A stretch of 64,000 bases of DNA from Rhodobacter capsulatus (GTDB lineage Bacteria > Pseudomonadota > Alphaproteobacteria > Rhodobacterales > Rhodobacteraceae), in NCBI RefSeq assembly GCF_003254295.1, contig NZ_QKZO01000002.1, positions 266,820 through 330,819 of the forward strand, written 5' to 3'. Below the pieces are notes generated by a model that was not told the DNA's origin, searched no databases, and saw nothing but the letters and a program-made list of their open reading frames with translations. Of this stretch, positions 10,066 through 17,621 are shown piece by piece (positions within the stretch are counted from its first letter, which is position 1; each line of letters begins with the position of its first letter). The position numbers and the translations under genes were made by a program.

Positions 10066-12339
10066 TCAGCGCCGCGCCGGAACCGGCCGGGGCGGCTGCG
10101 CCAGACGGCCCGCCAGCCGCACCAGACGGTCATGCGCCGCCAGAAGCCGCATCCGTTCGATCGGCGATAGCGCGTCGGGGGCAAAGCGCGTCAGATCCTC
10201 GCGCAAGGCGCCCAGCGGGTTGGCCGTCGGATCGATCTGTCCGGCCGCGGCCAGCTCCACCTGCAGCGGCGCGGTGCCGCTCAGGATCAGCGACACCACC
10301 CGGTCGAGCGGATCGAATTCCGACGCCGGTTCGGGCGCGGGCGCGGGCTCTGGTTCGGGTTCCGGTTCCGGCGGGGCGGCGAAGACAAGAATCGGCTCGG
10401 GTGCGACGAAAGCGGGCGCCGCCGGGATCTCGGTCACGGCCGAAATCGGCTCCGGTTCCGGCTCGAACAACGGTTCCGGTTCCGGCACAGGCTCGGGGAC
10501 CGGGGCTGGTTTCGGCGCGGCTTTCGGAGGCGGCGCAATATAGTCGAACAGCGAGCCCTGAATCGGCAGTTGCGGCTCCGGTTCCGGGACAGGCGCGGGC
10601 TCCGGGGCGGGGGGCGGCACGGGGTCCGGCTCGGGCTCGGGCGTCTCCACCGCCGCAGGACGCGCCAGCGGCCGGGGCGCGATGAAGCGATAGGCGATGT
10701 CCTCGAAGGGCGGCTCGTCCTCGATCCCCGCCTCGGTTTCGGGTGCCGTCTCAAGCGCCGCCGCGACCGGGCTCTCGGGCACCGGCGCGGGCAGGGGCGC
10801 GAGATCGGGGGGAAGCGCAGGTTCGGGCGGCTCCGCCTCGGCGGCCGCCCGCGTCGCGGCGGCGACCTGGGCGGCGAGTTCCGCCTCGGCCTTGGCCCGG
10901 GCCGCTTCCGCCCGGGCATTCTCGGCCTCGCGGCGCAGCCGTTGCAACTCGGCGCGCACCGCCTCGGCCTCGCGGCGGGCCTGCTCGACCGCCGCCTGCG
11001 CGGCTTCCAGCGCCCGCGCCTCGGCCTCGATCCGGGCCCGCTCGATCCGACGTTCCTCGTCGATCCGGTCCAGATCTTCCGGGGTCAGCGACGGCGCGGC
11101 CTCTGGGCCCGCAGCGTCCAGATGCTCGGCCGCTGCGGCATCCGGGACAGAGCCTGCCAGACCCTCCGCGGGTTGCGGCTCTTCGGGGAGGAGGGCCGAT
11201 TCTTCCGCGGCGCATTCCTCGGGCGTTTCCGGCAACAGCTCGGCGACCGGATCTTCCAGCACCGCTTCGGCGGCCGGTTCCGGCGCCTCGGGCAAGAGGG
11301 CCGCTTCTTCCGCGGCGCATTCCTCGGACGTTTCCGTCAGAAGCTCGGCGACCGGATCGTCCAGCACCGCTTCGTCGGCCGGTTCCGGCTCCTCGGCGAG
11401 GAGGGCCAGTTCTTCCGCGGCGAGTTCCTCGGGCGTTTTCGGCAACAGCTCCGCGACCGGATCGTCCAGCACCGCTTCGTCGGCCGGTTCCGGCGCCTCG
11501 GGGAGGAGGGCCAGTTCTTCCGCGGCGCATTCCTCGGACGTTTCCGGCAACAGCTCCGCGACCGGATCGTCCAGCACCGCTTCGGCGACCGATTCCGGCT
11601 CCTCGGGGAGGAGGGCCAGTTCTTCCGCCGCAAGTTCCGCGGGCGTTTCCGTCAGAAGCTCGGCGACCGGATCTTCCTGCACCGCTTCGTCGGCTGATTC
11701 CGGCTCCTCGGGCAGGAGGGCCGCTTCTTCCGCCGCAAGTTCCTCGGGCGTTTCCGGCAACAGCTCGGCGACCGGATCTTCCAGCACCGCTTCGGCGGCC
11801 GGTTCCGGCGCCTCGGGGAGGAGGGCCGCTTCTTCCGCGGTGAATTCCGCGGGCGTTTCCGTCAGAAGCTCGGCGACCGGATCTTCCTGCTCCGCCTCGG
11901 CGGCTGATTCCGGCTCCTCGGAAACAAACCCCGGCATTTCCGCCGCGCATTCCCCGGGCGTTTCCGGCAACAGCTTGGCGACCGGATCTTCCTCGATCCC
12001 CTCGAACCTCGGGTCCGACGCGGCCAGGCTTTCGGGGATGGGCTCGCGCGGCAGATTCGCGCTCAGCATCTCGGCGCCAAGCGCCGAAACCTTTTTCGCG
12101 CCTTGTGATTTCAGCCGCGCCTGCGCCTCCTTGATCGGCAGCGCCTCGACCTGCAGCAGGTGCTTGATCCCCACCAGAAGCGCGACATCGGCCGGGCGGT
12201 AATAGCGCCGCCCGCCCGCCCGCTTCACCGGCTTGATCTGCGGAAATTTGCTTTCCCAGAATCGCAGCACATGCGTCGGGGTTTCGAGGAGCTCTGCCAC
12301 CTCGGTAATCGTGCGGAAGGCCTCGGCTGACTTCGTCAT
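10066..12339 (-). CDS. MerR-family regulator with a giant repeat-rich C-terminal extension
   Basis: This 757-residue protein starts with a normal MerR DNA-binding domain: helix-turn-helix [19 protein letters not shown] (11-29), then a wing with [16 protein letters not shown] (40-55). The same position beside ihfA in relatives usually holds a much shorter MerR protein. Here residues 117-396 are eight tandem copies of a 35-residue acidic unit (core [13 protein letters not shown]). A charged Ala/Glu/Arg-rich coiled coil follows (about 418-500), then a long Pro/Glu-rich stretch, then a folded-looking end (about 673-757: [32 protein letters not shown]). The target genes are unknown. The reading frame is intact over all repeats, which argues for function. 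The acidic repeats could be a spacer or an interaction surface. Confidence 0.85.
11152..11991 (-). repeat. Eight tandem 105-bp repeats inside the MerR-family gene
   Basis: The landmark CGGCGACCGG (or a one- or two-base variant) recurs at 11241, 11346, 11451, 11556, 11661, 11766, 11871 and 11976, exactly 105 bp apart. Each unit encodes 35 residues. The units differ by a few codons (for example LLPETPEE versus LLTETPAE), and two variants tend to alternate, which suggests expansion by unequal recombination. The repeats contain no spacers and are translated, so this is not a CRISPR array. Confidence 0.95.
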
Positions 12340-12394
12340 CGCGGCGCGATCATCCCCTGCTCGGGCTCAATTCGGTGAACCGGTTCAACCGGTC

Positions 12395-12697
12395 CTATTT
12401 TGCGTTGCCTTCGGCAACCCGGTCCTTCATCAGATGCGAGGGCCGGAACGACAGCACCCGACGCGGCGAAATCGGCACTTCCTCGCCGGTCTTCGGGTTG
12501 CGCCCCATGCGCGAGGTCTTGTCGCGCACGGAAAACGTGCCAAAGGACGAGATCTTGACCGTCTCGCCGCGCACCAGCGCGTCGGACATGTGTTGCAACA
12601 CGGTTTCGACCAGCTGCGCGGATTCATTGCGGCTCAGCCCGACTTCGCGGAACACGGCCTCGCTCAAATCCATGCGGGTCAGGGTTTTCTCTGACAT
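12395..12697 (-). CDS. ihfA: Integration host factor, alpha subunit
   Basis: This 100-residue DNA-bending protein of the HU/IHF family forms a heterodimer with IhfB. The N-terminal helices ([17 protein letters not shown]) lead into the family signature [17 protein letters not shown]. The beta-arm carries [23 protein letters not shown] (landmark only, about 64-86), where NPKTGEE and the intercalating Pro mark IHF-type arms. It shapes promoters and recombination sites on the nucleoid. It lies 55 bp upstream of the merR gene on the same strand and 111 bp after fabH, the usual alphaproteobacterial arrangement. Confidence 0.97.
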   Translation of the reverse strand: MSEKTLTRMDLSEAVFREVGLSRNESAQLVETVLQHMSDALVRGETVKISSFGTFSVRDKTSRMGRNPKTGEEVPISPRRVLSFRPSHLMKDRVAEGNAK

Positions 12698-12808
12698 CTC
12701 AATCCCCCCGGAACGATATGGATCACGATGGGGGCAAGTATTTCCCGAGTCAATATCAATGGCTTGCGCGGCAAGGTTGAGACGGCTTTTTCCGCCGCAA
12801 TCGCGTCT

Positions 12809-13783
12809 TTACCAGCGCAGGACGACCGATCCCCAGGCCAGACCGCCGCCAATCGCCTCGGTCACGATCAGATCGCCCGCCTTGATCTGCCCGCGCGCCC
12901 GCGCCGTCGAGAGCGCGAGGGGAATCGATGCGGCAGAGGTGTTGCCGTGATCGGCCACCGTCACCACCACCCGCTCCATCGGCACCTGCATCCGTTCCGC
13001 CGTGGCGGTGATGATGCGCAGGTTCGCCTGATGCGGCACGATCCAGCTCACGTCGTCGGGCGTCAGACCGGCCTTTTCAAGCGCCGTATGCGCGGTCTCG
13101 GCCAGTTTTTGCACCGCATGCTTGAAGACCGCATTGCCCTGCATCCGCAGATGGCCGGAGCGGCCGTTGGTCGACACGCCGCCATCGACGTAAAGCAATT
13201 CCCGGTAGCGGCCGTCCGAATGCAGGTCGCTCGCCAGAATGCCGCGGTCCGCGGCCGTGCCCGTGCCCTCGGCCGCCTCAACGATCAGCGCCCCCGCGCC
13301 GTCGCCGAAAAGAACGCAGGTGCCACGGTCGGCCCAGTCCATGATCCGCGAAAACGTCTCGGCGCCGATCACCAGCACCCGTTTCGCCTGACCCGACAGG
13401 ATCATCCCGTTCGCATTCGCCAGCGCAAAGACGAAGCCGGCGCAGACCGCCTGCACGTCAAAGGCAAAGGCGTTGGTGTTGCCAAGCCCCGCCTGCACCA
13501 TCGTCGCGACCGACGGAAAGGTGAAATCCGGCGTCGAGGTCGCCACCACGATCGCGTCGATATCACCCGCGTTCAGCCCCGCATCGGCCAGCGCCGCCTC
13601 GGCCGCCTTGATTGCCAGCTGCGAGGTGGTCTCCCCCTCGGCGGCGAAATGGCGCCGCTCGATCCCGGTGCGGGACCGGATCCATTCATCCGTCGTGTCG
13701 AGCTTGCCCTCGAACTCGGCATTCTCCACCACGCGGGCGGGCAGGTAATGCCCCACGCCACGGACCACCGCTCTGATCGTCAT
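12809..13783 (-). CDS. fabH: 3-oxoacyl-ACP synthase III (KAS III)
   Basis: This 324-residue enzyme condenses acetyl-CoA with malonyl-ACP to start fatty acid synthesis. The catalytic triad is visible: Cys in DVQAVCAGF (about 112), His in VPHQANLRI (about 250) and Asn in ADHGNTSAAS (about 280). The Arg-rich entry loop SRTGIERRHF is present at about 37-46. The ATG overlaps the plsX stop codon by 4 bp, so the two are translationally coupled. Length and motifs match normal FabH, and nothing is missing. Confidence 0.97.
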   Translation of the reverse strand: MTIRAVVRGVGHYLPARVVENAEFEGKLDTTDEWIRSRTGIERRHFAAEGETTSQLAIKAAEAALADAGLNAGDIDAIVVATSTPDFTFPSVATMVQAGLGNTNAFAFDVQAVCAGFVFALANANGMILSGQAKRVLVIGAETFSRIMDWADRGTCVLFGDGAGALIVEAAEGTGTAADRGILASDLHSDGRYRELLYVDGGVSTNGRSGHLRMQGNAVFKHAVQKLAETAHTALEKAGLTPDDVSWIVPHQANLRIITATAERMQVPMERVVVTVADHGNTSAASIPLALSTARARGQIKAGDLIVTEAIGGGLAWGSVVLRW

Positions 13784-14979
13784 TTTGCGTTCTCGATTCC
13801 TGCCTCCGGCGAGGCTGCATCCTGACCGTTTGCTGACGCAAGGGCAACCCGGGCCGCAAGACGTTCGGCAAAGCCCAGACCGGCCAGCCGCGCCGCAAGG
13901 TCGATGGCCGCCGCCACCCCCGTCGCATCGGCGCTGCCATGCGACTTGATCACGGTGCCGTTCAGGCCCAGAAACACCCCGCCATTGACCCGGCGCGGGT
14001 CGATCTTCGCCTTCAGCCGCTTCAGCGCGCCCACGGCCAGCAGCGCCCCGATCTTCGAAAGAAGGCTCGAGGTGAAGGCTTCGCGCATCAGCTCGCCCGC
14101 GAATTTCGCCGTGCCCTCGCCGGTCTTCAGCGCGACATTGCCGGTGAAGCCGTCGGTGACGATCACGTCGACGCGCGATCCGGGCAGGTCGGTGCCCTCG
14201 ACGAAGCCGACAAACTCATAGCCGCCCGCGGTCTCCATCGCGCCGATCATCTCGGCGGCGGTCTTCAGTTCGGCATGGCCCTTGTGTTCCTCGGTGCCGA
14301 CATTGAGCAGACCGACCCGCGGCCGCTCCAGCCCCAGCGCGTTGCGGGCATAGGAGGAGCCCATCAACGCATAGGTCAGCAGATCCCGGGCCTCGGCCTT
14401 CACATCCGCGCCCATGTCCAGCATGATATTGAAACCCGAAGGATTCTTGCAGGGCCAGAAGGCGGCGATGGCGGGCCGGTTCACGCCGGGCATCTTGCGC
14501 AGCCGCAGCATCGAGACCGCCATCAGCGCGCCGGTATTGCCGCAAGACACCGCGACCTGCGCCGCGCCATCGCGCACCGCATCGATCGTCGACCACATCG
14601 AGGTGTCCTTGCCGCCGCGCATCACCGCCGCGGGCTTGTCATGCATCGTGACCACGCCGGTCGCGTGACGGATCGTCACGCAAGAGGCCAGCTTGCGCGC
14701 CTTGACCAGCGGCGCCAGCTCGGCTTCGGGGCCGTGCACGAGAAATTTCAGATCGGGATAGGTCCGGCGCGCGAGGGCGATCCCGTCAAGGACGGCCGCG
14801 GGGCCCCGGTCGCCCCCCATTGCATCGATCGACAGCACGAGCGGGGCGGAAACCGGGACGCCGGAAATCAAAGCGCCGGAACTAACCGGCGCTTGAGCGG
14901 CTGCAGGACAGCCGCGACTTGACGTAACGTCAGCTTCCGCTCCCGCCGCGGTCGTCTCCTGTTTGAACAGTTTGACCAT
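13780..14979 (-). CDS. plsX: Phosphate acyltransferase PlsX
   Basis: This protein makes acyl-phosphate from acyl-ACP for phospholipid synthesis (with PlsY). The family N-terminus IDAMGGDRGPAAVLDGI begins only at about residue 51. Other landmarks are VSCGNTGALMA, GVNRPAIAAFWP, LLNVGTEEHKGH and VTDGFTGNVALKT. The first 45 or so residues (399 in total) are low-complexity and not usual for PlsX. No convincing ribosome-binding site precedes the ATG at 14979. A downstream TTG giving MISGVPVSAPLVLSIDAMGG is a possible real start. The gene is in the rpmF-plsX-fabH block, 15 bp after rpmF. Confidence 0.93.
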   Translation of the reverse strand: MVKLFKQETTAAGAEADVTSSRGCPAAAQAPVSSGALISGVPVSAPLVLSIDAMGGDRGPAAVLDGIALARRTYPDLKFLVHGPEAELAPLVKARKLASCVTIRHATGVVTMHDKPAAVMRGGKDTSMWSTIDAVRDGAAQVAVSCGNTGALMAVSMLRLRKMPGVNRPAIAAFWPCKNPSGFNIMLDMGADVKAEARDLLTYALMGSSYARNALGLERPRVGLLNVGTEEHKGHAELKTAAEMIGAMETAGGYEFVGFVEGTDLPGSRVDVIVTDGFTGNVALKTGEGTAKFAGELMREAFTSSLLSKIGALLAVGALKRLKAKIDPRRVNGGVFLGLNGTVIKSHGSADATGVAAAIDLAARLAGLGFAERLAARVALASANGQDAASPEAGIENAK

Positions 14980-14994
14980 GGCGGAGGGACGGGC

Positions 14995-15201
14995 TTACGC
15001 CGCGTCGTCGTCCAGATCGACTTCGGCCGCTTGCGCAACCACTTCGCGGTCGTCGTAGTGGCCACAGGCGCCGCAGACATGGTGCGGGCGCTTCAGCTCA
15101 CCACAGTTCGGGCACGAAGCCGGGTTGGCGGCCACAAGGGCATCATGCGCGCGGCGCATGTTACGACGGGAGCGCGTGACTCGGTTCTGCGGGACGGCCA
15201 T
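14995..15201 (-). CDS. rpmF: Ribosomal protein bL32
   Basis: This 68-residue large-subunit ribosomal protein begins with the conserved [19 protein letters not shown]. It contains a zinc ribbon with two Cys pairs, CPNC and CGAC, near residues 30-46. It has an acidic alphaproteobacterial tail (EVDLDDDAA). It is first in the rpmF-plsX-fabH block. The upstream 198 bp (15202-15399) contain no gene and may hold its promoter. Confidence 0.97.
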
Positions 15202-15399
15202 GTGTCTAACCTCGGTTCTGGGGGCGCAAGGCCCTGTTTTTCCTGGGGTTTCGTCACGGCAGCCAGTGGCGGACCGGGGGCGAACCCTGCGTTCGAATGA
15301 GGCCGGGAACATACTGTAGTTCCGCCCCGTTGCAAGCCCTTTTTGCAGCTTTTTTCGGCACCGTCACAACCGCGTCGCAATCGGGCCGAAATGCCGCGC

Positions 15400-15966
15400 T
15401 CAGGACTTGTCGTCTTCCCCCCCGGTCTTGCCGCCCAGAAGGCTTTTCAGATTGGCGAAGGGACGGGTGTCCTCGTCGCGGATCGGTGCGGCCCCGGGCG
15501 GGGCGGCCTGCGCCGCGACCGGCGCGGCATCGGGCGCATGCGGATAAAGCGGCAGCGCCAGTTCCAGCACCTCAAGCGCGACCGCGCCCAGATCGATGCG
15601 GTCGGGCAGCGGCTCGGCATCGGTATCCTCGGGGATCTCGATTTCCTCGCCCGCGGGCGTTTCCATCTGCGCCAGATAGCGCCGGGCGACGGTTTCGCGC
15701 AAATCGGTGCGGACCGGCGCCAGCGTCACCACGCAGGCCTGCACGGCGCGGGCGGTGAATTCGGCGTCCAGCGCCCAGTCGTTGCGGCCGGTGGGCGTCA
15801 GCGTCCCCTTGAGCCGCAGGCTTTCCAGCGCCTCGATGCCCGCCCAGGCGGCGATGGCGGCGCAGGTGGCGGCATCGGGGGCGATGTCGAAGCGGGTGGG
15901 CTTGCGCGCGGCCAGTTCGGCGGGGCGCAGCGCATGGCTGAAGGGCAGGGCGTCGGTGTCGGTCAT
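15400..15966 (-). CDS. DUF177 (YceD-like) protein
   Basis: This 188-residue cytoplasmic protein of the DUF177/YceD family is regularly found beside rpmF. Visible landmarks are LRLKGTLTPTGRNDWALDAEF (around 52-72), a Cys-containing strand AVQACVVTLAPVRTDLRETVAR and an acidic DPE-like segment (EEIEIPEDTDAEPLPDRIDLG). It ends in FANLKSLLGGK, a common family ending. YceD homologues have been linked to 23S rRNA maturation in plants and bacteria; direct evidence here is absent. The start at 15966 follows a GGAG site. It diverges from bamE. Confidence 0.85.
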   Translation of the reverse strand: MTDTDALPFSHALRPAELAARKPTRFDIAPDAATCAAIAAWAGIEALESLRLKGTLTPTGRNDWALDAEFTARAVQACVVTLAPVRTDLRETVARRYLAQMETPAGEEIEIPEDTDAEPLPDRIDLGAVALEVLELALPLYPHAPDAAPVAAQAAPPGAAPIRDEDTRPFANLKSLLGGKTGGEDDKS

Positions 15967-16078
15967 CACGGTCTCCGGGATCGCAGGCGGGTCAGGACGG
16001 TCGAGGCGCTTGAGGGCGGCGGCATCCTGTTGTAATCGGGATAGAAGGCCCGAGGTCACGAGGCAAGAGGGGGTAGGC

Positions 16079-16543
16079 TTGAGCAGCACGTTCGGAATTC
16101 GCCGCATGGCGCGTTATGTCACCGTTGCGGCGGTGCTGTTCGCGGCGGGCTGCACCCCGATCTATCAGAACCACGGCTATGTGCCGACCGAAACCGACCT
16201 GGCAAAGATCGAGGTCGGCAGAAGCTCGCGCGAGGAAGTGTCGGCGGTGATCGGCCGTCCCTCCTCGATGGGGGTTCTGCAGGGCTCGGGCTGGTTCTAT
16301 GTCGGCTCGCGCTGGAAGCATTACGGCGCGCGGGCGCCGCAGGAAATCGACCGGCAGGTGGTGGCGATCAGCTTCGACGACACCGACATGGTCGAGAATG
16401 TCGAGCGCTTCGGGATGGAGCGGGGCGAGCTTGTGGTGCTGTCGCGCCGGGTGACGAAGAGCAACATCAAGGGGCTGGGCCTGATCCGCGAGCTGATGGG
16501 GTCGTTCGGGCGGGTGTCGGCGGGCAAGCTGCTCGACGACTGA
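16079..16543 (+). CDS. bamE: BamE/SmpA-type outer-membrane lipoprotein
   Basis: The gene encodes a small lipoprotein of the SmpA/OmlA family, a subunit of the BAM complex that inserts outer-membrane proteins. The signal peptide ends in the lipobox LFAAGC. The mature part has the family motif VGRSSREEVSAVIGRPSS followed by GWFYVGSRW. A TTG start at 16079 is chosen because AGAGGGGG lies about 6 bp upstream and gives a basic n-region (LSSTFGIRRMARY). The ATG at 16106 gives 145 residues but has no ribosome-binding site. It diverges from the DUF177 gene. Confidence 0.87.
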   Translation: MSSTFGIRRMARYVTVAAVLFAAGCTPIYQNHGYVPTETDLAKIEVGRSSREEVSAVIGRPSSMGVLQGSGWFYVGSRWKHYGARAPQEIDRQVVAISFDDTDMVENVERFGMERGELVVLSRRVTKSNIKGLGLIRELMGSFGRVSAGKLLDD

Positions 16544-16700
16544 CCGGGGCCGGGTCCCGTCACCGGGTGCCATCAGACGGGGCCCGCCACCGGGTCCTGT
16601 CGCGCGGGTCCTCCCGAACGGGGCGCTTCGGTCGCAGCCGAATGTCTTTTCGCTGTCAGGTCTTTGCCGTAGGATCGGCGCGACTGATCCGGGGGAGCCG

Positions 16701-17459
16701 ATGTTTTCGCTTTCGAGGGGCCGTTACGCGGCCCGACTCGCACAATCGCAGGCGGATGTGCAGGCGGCGCAGGCACTGCGCTGGCGGGCCTTCGTCTCGG
16801 CCCGCGGCCGGGGCCTGGCGGCGGGCGAGGCGCGCGATGCCGACGCGTTCGACGATGCCTGCCGCCATGTGCTGGTCGAGGAGACGGGCAGCGGGCGGCT
16901 GGTCTGCTGTTTCCGTCTGCTGCCATTGGAAAGCGGGCGCGAGCTGCACCGCAGCTATGCGGCGCAATTTTACGACCTGACGCCGCTTTCGGCCTATGCC
17001 GGGCGGATGCTGGAGATGGGCCGCTTCTGCGTCGATCCCGACTGCCGCGATCCCGATATCCTGCGGCTGGCCTGGGGGGCGGTGACGCGGCTTGTGGATG
17101 CCGAGGGAATCGAGATGCTGTTTGGCTGCTCCTCGTTCCTGACCACCGATTTCGACAGTTGCGCCGATGCCTTCGCGGTTCTGGCCGAGCGCCATCTGGC
17201 GCCGAAGCGCTGGCGAGTGCGGGTGAAGGCGCCCAAGGTGATCCGCTATGCGCGTCGGCTGCTTGGCCGCAAGGGCGATCCGAAACAGGCGATGCTGAAG
17301 ATGCCGCCGCTGCTGCGCAGCTATTTGGGCATGGGCGGCTGGGTTTCCGATCATGCGGTGGTGGACGAGGATCTGGGCACGCTGCATGTCTTCACCGGCC
17401 TTGAAATCGGCGCGATCCCGCCCGAGCGCGCCCGCGCGCTGCGGCTGGTGGCCGGGTAG
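16701..17459 (+). CDS. olsB: L-ornithine N-alpha-acyltransferase OlsB
   Basis: This 252-residue GNAT-like enzyme transfers 3-hydroxyacyl from ACP to ornithine, the first step of ornithine-lipid synthesis at the inner membrane. Typical segments are QALRWRAFVS (about 27-36), the central LEMGRFCVDPDCRDPDILRLAW (landmark only, about 104-125), and FGCSSF with the following TTDFDSC. The C-terminal PPLLRSYLGMGGWVSDHAVVD is also characteristic. OlsA, the second enzyme, is not in the window. The ATG at 16701 has a GGGGGAG site upstream. A paired palindromic repeat follows the stop codon. Confidence 0.9.
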   Translation: MFSLSRGRYAARLAQSQADVQAAQALRWRAFVSARGRGLAAGEARDADAFDDACRHVLVEETGSGRLVCCFRLLPLESGRELHRSYAAQFYDLTPLSAYAGRMLEMGRFCVDPDCRDPDILRLAWGAVTRLVDAEGIEMLFGCSSFLTTDFDSCADAFAVLAERHLAPKRWRVRVKAPKVIRYARRLLGRKGDPKQAMLKMPPLLRSYLGMGGWVSDHAVVDEDLGTLHVFTGLEIGAIPPERARALRLVAG

Positions 17460-17586
17460 GGGGCTCTGCCCCCCGCGGCTGCGCCGCGTCCCCCGAGGTA
17501 TTTTCGGCAAGATGAAGCCGGGCCGCAGTTTGTCTTTCATCTTGCCTGAAATACCTCGGGGGTGAGGGGGCAGCGCCCCCTCCCCG
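17457..17586. repeat. Palindromic intergenic element, copy 2 (two arms head to head)
   Basis: Two inverted copies of the conserved arm flank a short spacer: CCCCCGAGGTATTTTCGGCA continuing to GATGAA at 17490-17516, and its inverse at 17536-17562 (TTCATCTTGCCTGAAATACC, then TCGGGGG). Each is flanked by its own G/C hairpin (GGGGGC..GCCCCC types). It fills the whole gap between olsB and the ABC-F gene. The paired layout resembles a composite REP element. Confidence 0.75.
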
Positions 17587-17621
17587 TTGACCTTTTCGCG
17601 CCGCCCGGCTAGCGAAATGGC

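Noticed and set aside
11152-11991. Regularly spaced repeats considered as a CRISPR array
   Set aside because: The 105-bp units are contiguous with no unique spacers, are translated in frame, and no cas gene is present.
10697-12202. A Ser/Ala-rich repetitive frame on the plus strand
   Set aside because: It mirrors the tandem repeats of the MerR-family gene on the other strand. The MerR frame has a real helix-turn-helix start; this one has none.
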